A stretch of 64,000 bases of DNA from positions 114,377-178,376 of the forward strand of contig CALBKH010000085.1 of assembly GCA_937892955.1 (NCBI GenBank), given 5' to 3'. The translations under genes and the position numbers were made by a program. Shown one piece after another: positions 1 through 7,920 of the stretch. Below the pieces are notes generated by a model, which worked only from the letters and a program-made list of their open reading frames with translations, made no database searches and was not told the DNA's origin. The stretch comes from an uncultured Alphaproteobacteria bacterium (GTDB lineage: Bacteria; Pseudomonadota; Alphaproteobacteria; Rhizobiales; Ancalomicrobiaceae). Position 1 is the stretch's first letter; each line of letters opens with the position of its first letter.

Positions 1-1
1 C

Positions 2-739
2 GCGCCGCTGCTGCCGATCCCCGACCCCAACGCCACCAGTTGGACGGCGATCCGCAAGGCGCCGTCGCTCCTCCACCCGCTCGGCACCGACGAGCTCGGT
101 CGCGACATCCTCGCCCGGATGATCTGGGGGGCGCGGGCTTCGCTCTCCGCCGGGTTCTTCTCGGTGACGCTGGCGGTGTCGATCGGCGTGCCGCTCGGCA
201 TCCTCTCCGGCTACTTCGGCAAGTGGTTCGACATTCTCGTGTCGCGCGTCACCGAGGCCTTCCTGGCGATGCCGTTCCTGATCACCGCGATCGCGCTCGC
301 CGCGTTCCTCGGCCCGAGCCTGATCAATTCGATGATCGCCATCGCGCTGTCGGCGCTGCCGATCTTCGTGCGACTGACCCGCGGTCAGGTGCTGGCGGTG
401 AAGACCGAGGAATATGTCGAGGGCGCTCGATCCATCGGCCTCGGGCCGGTGGCGATCATGGTCCGCTACATCTTCCCCAACGTGCTGCCGCCGATCCTGG
501 TGCAGGCGACGCTGACGGTGGCGACCGCCATCATCGCCGAGGCGAGCCTCTCCTTCCTCGGTCTCGGCCAGCAACCGCCGGCCGCCAGTTGGGGGTCGAT
601 GCTCAACGTCGCCAAGAACTTCCTGGTGCAGGCGCCGTGGATGGCGGTGTGGCCGGGCAGCGCGATCTTCCTCGTCGTCATCGGCTTCAATCTTCTGGGC
701 GACGGTCTGCGCGACGCCCTCGACCCTCGCTCCGCCTGA
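2..739 (+). CDS. Peptide/nickel-type ABC transporter permease (DppC-like), 5' partial
   Basis: This is an inner-membrane permease subunit of an oligopeptide/dipeptide (Opp/Dpp/Gsi-type) importer. The reading frame is open from the window edge, so the N-terminus is missing. The first visible residues contain the family-typical stretch HPLGTDELGRDILARM just before the first retained membrane segment, so an internal ATG at 119 is not the true start. The EAA loop that contacts the ATPase is clear (EGARSIGLGP, around 420-450), followed by the usual C-terminal segments with EASLSFLGLG. It ends 22 bp before the gamma-glutamyltransferase gene and is transcribed with it, so the substrate is likely a gamma-glutamyl or other small peptide. 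The partner DppB-like permease and binding protein are presumably upstream, outside the window. Confidence 0.93.
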   Translation, partial: APLLPIPDPNATSWTAIRKAPSLLHPLGTDELGRDILARMIWGARASLSAGFFSVTLAVSIGVPLGILSGYFGKWFDILVSRVTEAFLAMPFLITAIALAAFLGPSLINSMIAIALSALPIFVRLTRGQVLAVKTEEYVEGARSIGLGPVAIMVRYIFPNVLPPILVQATLTVATAIIAEASLSFLGLGQQPPAASWGSMLNVAKNFLVQAPWMAVWPGSAIFLVVIGFNLLGDGLRDALDPRSA

Positions 740-761
740 CCCTCCGAGATCGGAAACGACC

Positions 762-2546
762 ATGACCGGCTTCACCACCCGTCCGGAAATCCTCGGCACC
801 TTCGGCGTCGTCACCTCGACCCACTGGATCGCCTCCGCCGTCGGCATGTCGATCCTGGAAAAGGGCGGCAACGCCTTCGACGCGGCGGTGGCGACCGGCT
901 TCGTCCTGCAGATCGTCGAGCCGCATCTGTGCGGCCCCGGCGGCGATCTGCCGGTGGTCTACCACTCCGCCCGCACCGGCAAGGTCGAGGTGATCTGCGG
1001 TCAGGGACCGGCACCGGCCGGCGCCACCATCGAGCACTATCGCCGCGAGGGCATCGACCTGATCCCCGGCGACGGGTTGCTCGCCGCCGTCATCCCCGGC
1101 GCCTTCGACGGCTGGATGCTCATGCTGCGCGACCACGGCACGATGAGCGTGCGCGAGGTGCTCGAACCGGCCATCCACTATGCCGAAGCGGGCCATCCGG
1201 TGCTGCCGCGGGTCGCCGCCACCATCGCCGGGCTCGGCGACTTCTTCCGCGAACACTGGCCGACGTCCTACGCGACGTGGCTGCCGGGCGGGGCGCCGCC
1301 GCGGCCGCATGCGCTCTTCCGCAATCCGGTCCTCGCCGACACCTGGCGGCGGATCGTCGCCGAGGCGGAGGCGGCGCGCGGCCGCGAGGCGGGTATCGAG
1401 GCGGCGCGCGACGCCTTCTATCGCGGGTTCGTCGCCGAGAAGATCGAGGCCCATCTGCGCTCTGCGGAAGTGATGGACGGCTCGGGTGCGCGCCACAAGG
1501 GCGTGCTCTCGGCGCAGGACCTCGCCGGCTGGTCGGCGAGCACCGAGGCGCCGACCACGCTCGACTACCACGGCTGGACGGTCGCCAAGACCGGTCCGTG
1601 GGGTCAGGGGCCGGTGCTCCTCCAGTCGCTGGCGATCCTCGCCGGCTACGACATCGCCGCGATGGATCCGAACGGGCCCGACTTCGTCCACACCGTGGTC
1701 GAGGCGATGAAACTCGCCTTCGCCGACCGCGAGGTCTACTACGGCGACCCCGCCTTCATCGACGTCCCGGTCGAGACGCTGCTGAGCGCGGCCTACGCCG
1801 CCGAGCGGCGCGCGCTCATCGGCGACACGGCGTCGCTCGATCTGAGGCCCGGCCTCATCGCCGGCTACGAGGCGCAGCGGGAGCGCACCCTGGCGATGCT
1901 CGGGGCGTCGTCGAAGACCGGCGCGGTCTACGAGCCGACCATGGCGCACCTCTCGGAGAAGCGCGGCGACACGGTGCACATCGACGTCATCGACCGCTGG
2001 GGCAACATGGTGTCGACGACGCCGTCGGGCGGTTGGCTGCAATCCTCGCCGACCATTCCGGGCCTCGGCTTCTGCCTCAACTCGCGGGCGCAGATGTTCT
2101 GGCTGGAGCCCGGTCTGCCGTCTTCGCTCGCCCCGGGCAAACGGCCGCGGACCACGCTGACGCCGTCGCTGGCGCTGCACGAGGGACGCCCCACCCTCGC
2201 CTTCGGCACGCCCGGCGGCGACCAGCAGGATCAGTGGCAGCTGTCCTTCTTCCTGCGCCACGTCCATCACGGCCTCGATCTTCAGGCGACGATCGATCGG
2301 CCGTTGTTCCACACGGCGCATTTCCCCGGCTCGTTCCATCCGCGCACCCGCGAACCGGGCAGCCTGATGCTGGAGGAGACGTTCGGGGTCGCGACCATCG
2401 ACGAACTGCGCCGCCGCGGCCACCGCCTGACGGTGACCGAACCGTGGTCGATCGGCCGCCTGACGGCGGCGAAACGTGACCCAGACGGGCTGCTGCGCGC
2501 CGGCGCGACGCCGCGGCTGATGCAAGCCTATGCCATCGGGAGGTGA
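762..2546 (+). CDS. ggt: Gamma-glutamyltransferase family protein (Ntn hydrolase)
   Basis: A 594-aa member of the gamma-glutamyltranspeptidase family, which cleaves or transfers the gamma-glutamyl group of glutathione-like compounds after self-cleavage. The large-subunit N-terminal signature (KGGNAFDAAVAT, near residue 30) is present. The likely nucleophile of the small subunit is Thr404 in the sequence GDTVHIDVID. The active-site STTPSGGW and the C-terminal GTPGGDQQDQW motif are also present. There is no signal peptide: the protein starts MTGFTTRPEIL and goes straight into the catalytic fold, so a cytoplasmic location is likely, unlike the periplasmic E. coli enzyme. It sits between importer subunits, suggesting that imported gamma-glutamyl peptides are cleaved inside the cell. 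The exact substrate is unknown; related enzymes include cephalosporin acylase-like and other amide hydrolases. Confidence 0.9.
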   Translation: MTGFTTRPEILGTFGVVTSTHWIASAVGMSILEKGGNAFDAAVATGFVLQIVEPHLCGPGGDLPVVYHSARTGKVEVICGQGPAPAGATIEHYRREGIDLIPGDGLLAAVIPGAFDGWMLMLRDHGTMSVREVLEPAIHYAEAGHPVLPRVAATIAGLGDFFREHWPTSYATWLPGGAPPRPHALFRNPVLADTWRRIVAEAEAARGREAGIEAARDAFYRGFVAEKIEAHLRSAEVMDGSGARHKGVLSAQDLAGWSASTEAPTTLDYHGWTVAKTGPWGQGPVLLQSLAILAGYDIAAMDPNGPDFVHTVVEAMKLAFADREVYYGDPAFIDVPVETLLSAAYAAERRALIGDTASLDLRPGLIAGYEAQRERTLAMLGASSKTGAVYEPTMAHLSEKRGDTVHIDVIDRWGNMVSTTPSGGWLQSSPTIPGLGFCLNSRAQMFWLEPGLPSSLAPGKRPRTTLTPSLALHEGRPTLAFGTPGGDQQDQWQLSFFLRHVHHGLDLQATIDRPLFHTAHFPGSFHPRTREPGSLMLEETFGVATIDELRRRGHRLTVTEPWSIGRLTAAKRDPDGLLRAGATPRLMQAYAIGR

Positions 2547-2549
2547 TCC

Positions 2550-3305
2550 ATGACCTGGTCCATCGTCGCGCGTGATCCGGCAACCGGCCATTTCGGCATC
2601 GCCGTCGCCAGCCGCTTCTTCTCCGTCGGCACGCTGGTGCCGCACATCCGCGCCGGCGTCGGCGCCGTCGCCACTCAGGCTTTCGTCAATCCGCTCTACG
2701 GCGTCGACGGCCTGACGCTGCTCGCCGAAGGAAAATCGCCGGAGGAGATCGTGCCGATCCTCACCGGTCGCGACGCCGGCCACCGCCAGCGCCAGTTCCA
2801 CCTGATCGACGCGACCGGACGCAACACCGCCTTCACCGGCGCGGCCTGCATCGACTGGGCCGGGCATCTGATCTCGGACAACGTCTCGGTCGCCGGCAAC
2901 ATGCTGGCCGGGCCGCAGGTGATCGCCACGACGCTCGAGGTGTTCGAGAAGACCGCCGGCAAGCCGCTGATCGAGCGCTTCCTCGAGGCGATGCAGGCCG
3001 GTGAGGACGCCGGCGGCGACAAGCGCGGCAAGCAGTCGGCGGCGATCGTCATCCATCGCGACCAGGACTACCCGTGGCTCGACATCCGCGCCGACGACCA
3101 CACCGATCCGCTCGCCGAGCTGCGCCGCCTCTACGCCGTGGCGCAGGAGCGCTTTCTCCATGTCGCCGAGACCCTGCCGACCCGGGCGAACCCGGACGGC
3201 ATGCTCGATCGCTCGGTCATCGATCGCAAGATCGCCGAGTTGGAAGCGGCGCGCGAAGCCGAAGGTCGTCCGTCGGCCTCGTTCGCCACGCCGTGGAAGC
3301 CGTGA
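2550..3305 (+). CDS. DUF1028 domain-containing protein
   Basis: A 251-aa protein of the DUF1028 family, recognised by its N-terminus (TWSIVARDPATGHFGIAVAS) and the following AGVGAVATQA stretch. The family is predicted to adopt an Ntn-hydrolase-like fold and is often found next to gamma-glutamyltransferases and peptide importers, as here; its reaction is not established. A strong ribosome binding site (GGAGGTGA, 2539-2546) overlaps the stop codon of the upstream gene and fixes the ATG at 2550, giving a 3-bp gap and translational coupling. The C-terminal 60 residues form a predicted helical tail (DRKIAELEAAREAEG). No signal peptide is visible, so it probably acts in the cytoplasm on the same imported substrate as its neighbour. 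Confidence 0.88.
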   Translation: MTWSIVARDPATGHFGIAVASRFFSVGTLVPHIRAGVGAVATQAFVNPLYGVDGLTLLAEGKSPEEIVPILTGRDAGHRQRQFHLIDATGRNTAFTGAACIDWAGHLISDNVSVAGNMLAGPQVIATTLEVFEKTAGKPLIERFLEAMQAGEDAGGDKRGKQSAAIVIHRDQDYPWLDIRADDHTDPLAELRRLYAVAQERFLHVAETLPTRANPDGMLDRSVIDRKIAELEAAREAEGRPSASFATPWKP

Positions 3306-3342
3306 CCTCGCATCGCCCGACAGGACGCCGAAGGACCCGCCG

Positions 3343-5175
3343 ATGACCGCCGCCTCCCCCACCGAACCCGTTCTCACCGTCGAAGGCCTGTCGACGTCGT
3401 TCCAGGTCGACGGCCGGTGGTCGACGGTGGTGCGTGACGTCTCGTTCGAGGTGCGGCCGGGCGAGACCCTGGCGATCGTCGGCGAAAGCGGCTCGGGCAA
3501 GAGCGTCACGTCGCTGTCGATCATGCGCCTCTTACCGCCGCGGGTGTCGCGCATCGAGGGGCGGATCCGACTCGCCGGCCGCGACCTCGGCGGGCTCTCC
3601 GAGAAGGAGATGCGCGCCGTGCGCGGGCGCGACATGGCGATGATCTTCCAGGAGCCGATGACCAGCCTCAATCCGATCTTCACGATCGGGCGGCAGATCT
3701 CGGAATCCCTCACCTGCCATCTCGGCCTCTCCAAGCGCGACGCCCGCGCCGAGACGTTGCGGCTGCTCGAGAAGGTGCGCATTCCCAATGCCGCGTCGCG
3801 CTTCGACGAACATCCACACCAGTTCTCCGGCGGCATGCGGCAGCGGGTGATGATCGCCATGGCGCTCGCCTCGCGGCCGAAGCTCCTGATCGCCGACGAG
3901 CCGACGACGGCGCTCGACGTCACCATCCAGGGCCAGATCCTCGATCTGATCAAACAGCTCCAGGAAGAGGAGGACATGGCCGTCCTCTTCATCACCCACG
4001 ACATGGGCGTGGTCGCCGAGGTGGCCGATCGCACCATGGTGATGTTCCGCGGCGACGCGGTGGAGACCGGTACGACCGAGGAGGTGTTCCTCGCCGGTCG
4101 TCATCCCTACACCCGGGCGCTGCTCGCCGCGGTGCCGCGGCTCGGCGAGATGGCGGGGGAGCATTGGCCGCGGCGCTTCCCGATCGTCGACATGGCGACC
4201 GGCGTCCAGGCGGAGGGCAAATCGGTCGACGCCACCGTCGCGACGCACGAGGAGCCGGTGCTGGCGGTCCGCGATCTCGTCACCCGCTTCGAGGTGCGCG
4301 GCGGCGTCTTCGGCCGCAAGACCGGCGAGATCCATGCGGTGGAGAAGGTGTCGTTCGATCTCTTCCAGGGCGAGACGCTGTCTCTGGTCGGCGAGTCCGG
4401 TTGCGGCAAGTCGACGACCGGGCGGTCGATCCTGCGGCTGGTCGAACCGCGTAGCGGCCGCGTCGACCTCGACGGGTTCGACGTCCTCGATCTCGATTCC
4501 CGCGACCTGCTGCGCATGCGGCGCAGCGTCCAGATGATCTTCCAGGATCCGTTCGCCAGTCTCAATCCGCGCATGACCGTCGGCGCGTCGGTGGCGGAGC
4601 CCTACACCGCCCACCGCCTCGGCACGCGCGCGGAAGCGCGCGACAAGGCGGCCGACCTCCTCACCCGCGTCGGCCTCGATCCGACGATGATGAGCCGCTA
4701 TCCGCACGAATTCTCCGGCGGCCAGCGTCAACGCATCGCCATCGCCCGGGCGCTGGCGCTCGACCCGAAGGTGATCGTCGCCGACGAGAGCGTCTCGGCG
4801 CTCGACGTGTCGATCAAGGCGCAGGTGTGCAACCTGCTGATGGATCTGCAGGAGAACCTGAAGATCGCCTTCCTGTTCATCTCCCACGACATGGCCGTGG
4901 TCGAACGGGTCAGTCACCGCATCGCCGTCATGTATCTCGGCGAGATCGTCGAAATCGGACCGCGCGAAGCGATCTTCGGCGACCCGCAGCACCCCTACAC
5001 CAAGCGTCTGATGGCCGCCGTCCCGGTTCCCGATCCGGCGCGGCGCGGCATCCGCCGCGATCTTTCCGGCCAGGAGTTGAAGAGCCCGGTCCGGCCGCTC
5101 GACTACGTGGCGCCGGAGCGACGTTATCGCACCGTCGCGCCCGGACACATGGTCATGGAAGGGGCGGTCGGGTGA
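3343..5175 (+). CDS. Peptide ABC transporter ATPase, fused DppD-DppF type
   Basis: A 610-aa protein with two complete oligopeptide-type ATP-binding domains in one chain (separate DppD and DppF in many systems; fused in GsiA-type systems). Domain 1 has Walker A GESGSGKS at about residues 47-54, signature FSGGMRQR and Walker B LLIADEPTTALD. Domain 2 has Walker A GESGCGKS at about 350-357, signature FSGGQRQR and Walker B VIVADESVSALD; the usual Glu-Pro after the Walker B Asp is Glu-Ser here. Each domain has the C-terminal HPYT motif of the oligopeptide subfamily. The frame is open further upstream over the DUF1028 gene, but the ATG at 3343 starts the conserved domain with a short lead and has AAGG upstream. 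It powers the importer whose permease is at the left edge and is the last gene of that operon. Confidence 0.94.
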   Translation: MTAASPTEPVLTVEGLSTSFQVDGRWSTVVRDVSFEVRPGETLAIVGESGSGKSVTSLSIMRLLPPRVSRIEGRIRLAGRDLGGLSEKEMRAVRGRDMAMIFQEPMTSLNPIFTIGRQISESLTCHLGLSKRDARAETLRLLEKVRIPNAASRFDEHPHQFSGGMRQRVMIAMALASRPKLLIADEPTTALDVTIQGQILDLIKQLQEEEDMAVLFITHDMGVVAEVADRTMVMFRGDAVETGTTEEVFLAGRHPYTRALLAAVPRLGEMAGEHWPRRFPIVDMATGVQAEGKSVDATVATHEEPVLAVRDLVTRFEVRGGVFGRKTGEIHAVEKVSFDLFQGETLSLVGESGCGKSTTGRSILRLVEPRSGRVDLDGFDVLDLDSRDLLRMRRSVQMIFQDPFASLNPRMTVGASVAEPYTAHRLGTRAEARDKAADLLTRVGLDPTMMSRYPHEFSGGQRQRIAIARALALDPKVIVADESVSALDVSIKAQVCNLLMDLQENLKIAFLFISHDMAVVERVSHRIAVMYLGEIVEIGPREAIFGDPQHPYTKRLMAAVPVPDPARRGIRRDLSGQELKSPVRPLDYVAPERRYRTVAPGHMVMEGAVG

Positions 5176-5515
5176 CCGCGACGAGCGACGCGGACCGCGA
5201 CCGCGCTTCCCGGGGCGGCGACCACCACACATGGCCGCGTGCGGCGGAAAGACCGTGACGTCAACATGTTCGGGTCTGCGACAGGTGAAGAACCGTACGT
5301 GGCGAAGCGGACCCGAGATTTGATGCCCCGCAAATTCGAATCAAGCATATTCTGATATTCGAATATTGCCCGGCATGGTCGGGTGGGTTGCGTTGGTGTG
5401 ACGAGTGGGCGCGGTGACGGGACGGACGTCCGGCCGGTTCCGCGCGGCCCCATCGGTAAGTCGCCGCCCGCGTTCGTCGACCTTCTCGGCGAAGCCAACG
5501 TGGAGAAGCCGGATC
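5176..5515 (+). promoter_or_regulatory. Intergenic region with two TTCGAA dyads ahead of the Mrp/MBS-like operon
   Basis: This 340-bp gap separates the importer operon from the redox/antiporter operon and has no convincing gene. It is mostly GC-rich except for an AT-rich island at about 5320-5370. That island carries two TTCGAA-centred palindromes: ATTCGAAT (5334-5341) and the perfect 12-mer ATATTCGAATAT (5355-5366). Their centres are 23 bp apart, roughly two helical turns, as expected for a regulator binding one face of the DNA. I infer promoter plus operator for the downstream 13-gene operon; no clear -35/-10 pair was assigned. Confidence 0.45.
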
Positions 5516-6028
5516 ATGGATGTCATGCCGATCGGCCGGATGCGCAGCGCCGGTGCGTCGTTCGTGCTGCTCATGCTGTTCTGGGTGATGCTCAACGGCT
5601 CACTGGCGAGCGACGTGCTGATCGTCGGTGCCGTCGCCTCCGCGGCGATCGCGCTCATCTACCGGGACGGCCTGTCGATCTTCACCGAGGCGCGCTGGAC
5701 GCCCGCGGCGATCGCCGCCACCTTCGGTTACATCGGCTATTTCCTGAAGGAACTGGTCAAATCGAACCTGCACATCGCCGCCGTCGTACTCGACCCGGCG
5801 CTGCCGGTCCATCCCGGCATCGTCAAGGTGCACACCCGGCTGAAGAGCCGCATGGGGCGGCTGCTGCTGGCCAATTCGATCACGCTGACCCCCGGTACGC
5901 TCACCGTCGCGATCGAGGACGAGTGGCTCTACGTGCACTGGGTGACGATGGAGGCGGCCGATCAGGAGGAGGCGACGAGGCAGATCGTCGCCGGCTTCGA
6001 GAGCTATCTGGAGGTGATGTATGGCTGA
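5516..6028 (+). CDS. mnhE: Mrp/MnhE-like subunit (MbhA/MbsA type)
   Basis: A 170-aa integral membrane protein of the MrpE family, the first gene of the operon. It has two or three N-terminal hydrophobic segments (for example ASFVLLMLFWVMLNG and IAATFGYIGYFLKELVKSN) followed by a soluble C-terminal part with the family motif NSITLTPGTLTV. In Mrp antiporters and in the MBH/MBS complexes this subunit is structural. The frame extends upstream to 5405, but the ATG at 5516 is preceded by GGAGAAG (5502-5508) and matches the family length. The stop overlaps the next start by 8 nt. Confidence 0.9.
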   Translation: MDVMPIGRMRSAGASFVLLMLFWVMLNGSLASDVLIVGAVASAAIALIYRDGLSIFTEARWTPAAIAATFGYIGYFLKELVKSNLHIAAVVLDPALPVHPGIVKVHTRLKSRMGRLLLANSITLTPGTLTVAIEDEWLYVHWVTMEAADQEEATRQIVAGFESYLEVMYG

Positions 6029-6281
6029 CGCACTGATCACCTTCGCCGCCGTCCTGGCGGGACTGGCCTTCCTCCTGGCGATGTACCGCTTCGTCCGCGG
6101 GCCGCGCACCTTCGACCGGGTGGTCGCCTTCGACGTCATGACCATCGTCTCGATCACCGGCATCGTCCTCGGTGCGGTGGTCGAAGAGCGCGTCGTCTAC
6201 CTCGACGTGGCGCTGGTCTATGCGCTGATGTCGTTCCTCGGCGTCATCGTCGTCGCCCGCTACCTGGAGAGGGGACTGTGA
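6021..6281 (+). CDS. mnhF: Mrp/MnhF-like subunit (MbhB type)
   Basis: An 86-aa three-helix membrane protein of the MrpF family, with the characteristic RFVRGPRTFDRVVAFDV loop after the first helix and a final YLERGL tail. It is part of the small-subunit cluster of Mrp-type cation/proton antiporters and of the related membrane-bound hydrogenase and sulfur-reductase complexes. It overlaps the upstream gene by 8 nt and shares its stop region (TGATG) with the next start, so translation of the set is coupled. Confidence 0.9.
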   Translation: MADALITFAAVLAGLAFLLAMYRFVRGPRTFDRVVAFDVMTIVSITGIVLGAVVEERVVYLDVALVYALMSFLGVIVVARYLERGL

Positions 6282-6619
6282 TGGCCGCGGCTCTCGACAT
6301 CCTCGGCGGTCTGCTGCTGGTCGCCGGCACCACCTTCCTGCTGCTCGGCGGGCTCGGGCTCGTCCGCATGCCGGACGTCTACAACCGTATCCAGGCCGGC
6401 ACCAAGGCGACGACGCTCGGCACCTTGCTGACGCTGGCCGGCGCCGCCTGCCTCCATCCCGATTGGGCGATCAAGCTGTTGCTGATCGGCCTCTTCCTCC
6501 TGTTCACCAACCCGCTGTCCTCGCAGGTCCTGGCGCACGCGGCGCACCGCATGCACGTCGCCACCACGCCGGCGACCGAGGTCGACCTGCTCGACGAAGA
6601 GACGGGAGAAGAGGCATGA
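6281..6619 (+). CDS. mnhG: Mrp/MnhG-like subunit (MbhC type)
   Basis: A 112-aa membrane protein of the MrpG family with three hydrophobic segments and the family motif GLGLVRMPDVYNRIQAGTKA after helix 1. The ATG at 6281 is chosen because it overlaps the upstream TGA as TGATG; a GTG one codon earlier (6278) is possible. The C-terminal tail is acidic (DLLDEETGEEA). It is structural in Mrp antiporters and in MBH/MBS-type complexes. Confidence 0.9.
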   Translation: MAAALDILGGLLLVAGTTFLLLGGLGLVRMPDVYNRIQAGTKATTLGTLLTLAGAACLHPDWAIKLLLIGLFLLFTNPLSSQVLAHAAHRMHVATTPATEVDLLDEETGEEA

Positions 6620-6870
6620 GCAACCTGTCGACGGCCATGAGCCTGGTGTTGGCGGCGGGTATGCTCGTCGCCGCGCTCCTGTCGATCATCACGCGAAGCC
6701 TGCCGCTCGCCATCCTGTCGGCGGGGGCGGTGAGCCTCTTCGCCTCGATCATGTTCATGCTTCTGGCGGCGCCCGACGTGGCGATGACCGAAGCGGCGAT
6801 CGGCAGCGGTCTCACCACCTTCCTGTTCTTCTTCGTGCTCGGCCGGGTCGGAGGGAAGGGCCATGGTTAA
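6616..6870 (+). CDS. DUF4040/MbhD-like membrane subunit (MrpA C-terminal segment as a separate gene)
   Basis: An 84-aa three-helix protein. The hydrophobic core with AAPDVAMTEAAIGSG is the hallmark of the DUF4040/MbhD domain, which is the NuoJ-like part found at the C-terminus of MrpA in full-size Mrp antiporters. Here it is a separate small gene, as in membrane-bound hydrogenases. The start at 6616 overlaps the upstream stop as ATGA. The conserved Glu in the motif lies in a region that forms part of the ion path in related structures (family knowledge). Confidence 0.85.
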   Translation: MSNLSTAMSLVLAAGMLVAALLSIITRSLPLAILSAGAVSLFASIMFMLLAAPDVAMTEAAIGSGLTTFLFFFVLGRVGGKGHG

Positions 6871-7564
6871 ACACCTCGTCGCCTTCCTGTTGCTGGCGGT
6901 GCTCGCGGCGGTCTTCGCCTCCCTCACCCTCGGCTACCAGCCCGACGCCGCGCTCAATCGCACGGCGCTCTACTACGCCGAGAACACGGCGAAGGACCTC
7001 GGCGCGCAGAACATCGTCACGGCGATCGTCGTCACCTATCGCGGTCTCGACACGCTCGGCGAAGTGACGGTGCTGTTCCTGACCTCGGCCATCGTCGGGC
7101 TGATCCTGTCGACCCATCGCGCCACCGGCGAAGGCCGCGCGACCGGCATCCCGGCGGCGGGCGAACTGCTCAGGACCGGCAGCCGGCTCCTGGTGCCGCT
7201 GATCCTACTCGCCGGCGTCTACGTCTTCGTCAACGGCCACCTCACCCCGGGCGGCGGCTTCCAGGGCGGCGCCATCCTCGCCTCGGCGGCGCTGTTGATG
7301 CTGCTCGCCGATCCGCTGCACCGTTTCGGCCATCGCCTGATCGCGGTGGTGGAGTCGCTCTCCGGTGTCGCCTATGTCGCCATCGGTCTCCTCGGCCTCG
7401 CCTGGGCCGGCGGCTTCCTCGACAACCGTTTTCTGCCACTGGGCGACTTCGGCACGCTGTTCTCGGCCGGTGCGATCCCGGTGATCTACACGCTGATCGG
7501 CCTCAAGGTCGGCGCCGAATTCGCCTCGATGCTGGCGAGCCTCTCGGAAACGGAGAAGTCGTGA
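6863..7564 (+). CDS. MnhB-like subunit with N-terminal MbhE-like segment
   Basis: A 233-aa membrane protein that appears to join two pieces: an N-terminal MbhE-like part (about residues 1-85, with YYAENTAKDLGAQNIVTAIVVTYRGLDTLGE) and a C-terminal MrpB domain (about 95-230, with the motif VNGHLTPGGGFQGGAI). In archaeal MBH these are the separate subunits MbhE and MbhF. It overlaps the preceding gene by 8 nt. In Mrp-type antiporters this block lies at the interface between the NuoJ/K-like region and the large antiporter subunit. Confidence 0.88.
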   Translation: MVKHLVAFLLLAVLAAVFASLTLGYQPDAALNRTALYYAENTAKDLGAQNIVTAIVVTYRGLDTLGEVTVLFLTSAIVGLILSTHRATGEGRATGIPAAGELLRTGSRLLVPLILLAGVYVFVNGHLTPGGGFQGGAILASAALLMLLADPLHRFGHRLIAVVESLSGVAYVAIGLLGLAWAGGFLDNRFLPLGDFGTLFSAGAIPVIYTLIGLKVGAEFASMLASLSETEKS

Positions 7565-7920
7565 TGATCACGGTCGCTCTCGTCACGGGCTTCGCCCTGG
7601 TGCTCGCCGGCCTCTACGGCGCGCTGACCAACCGCAACATTCTCAGGATGATCGTGTCGTTCACGGTCGCAGATGCCGGCGTCAACCTCGTGTTGGTCGC
7701 CGTCGGGGCGATGCCGGGGCGCACCGCGCCGATCCTCGATGCGGCGGTGCCGGTCGGCGACGCGGCGCGGCGGATCATCGACCCGCTGCCCCAGGCGCTG
7801 GTGCTCACGGCCATCGTCATCGGTCTCGGCGTCACCGCTCTGATGCTCGCCTATGCCTATCGCCTGCATGCGACGAGAGGCTCCCTCGACATCTCTAAAT
7901 TCACGGAGCTGAAATGGTGA
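7564..7920 (+). CDS. mnhC: MnhC/NuoK-like subunit (MbhG type)
   Basis: A 118-aa three-helix protein of the MrpC/NuoK family, with the loop SFTVADAGVNLVLVAVG and the third-helix pattern DPLPQALVLTAIVIGLGVTA that identifies MrpC. The ATG at 7564 overlaps the upstream TGA by one base; a GTG one codon earlier is a less likely start. The gene overlaps the next start by 7 nt. NuoK-type subunits carry part of the central axis of charged residues in complex I relatives. Confidence 0.9.
   Translation: MITVALVTGFALVLAGLYGALTNRNILRMIVSFTVADAGVNLVLVAVGAMPGRTAPILDAAVPVGDAARRIIDPLPQALVLTAIVIGLGVTALMLAYAYRLHATRGSLDISKFTELKW

Noticed and set aside
687..4037. Long minus-strand frame opposite the importer genes
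   Set aside because: It is antisense to three well-recognised genes and its composition is the Arg/Gly/Ala-rich pattern typical of shadows in GC-rich DNA.
5124..5498. Small minus-strand gene in the gap before the Mrp-like operon
   Set aside because: It overlaps the end of the ATPase gene, has no recognisable domain, and covers the AT-rich promoter island.
5516..7920. Ordinary stand-alone Mrp antiporter
   Set aside because: There is no full-length MrpA, and the genes continue without a gap into NuoH-, NuoB-, NuoC- and NuoD-like subunits, so this is a redox-linked complex.
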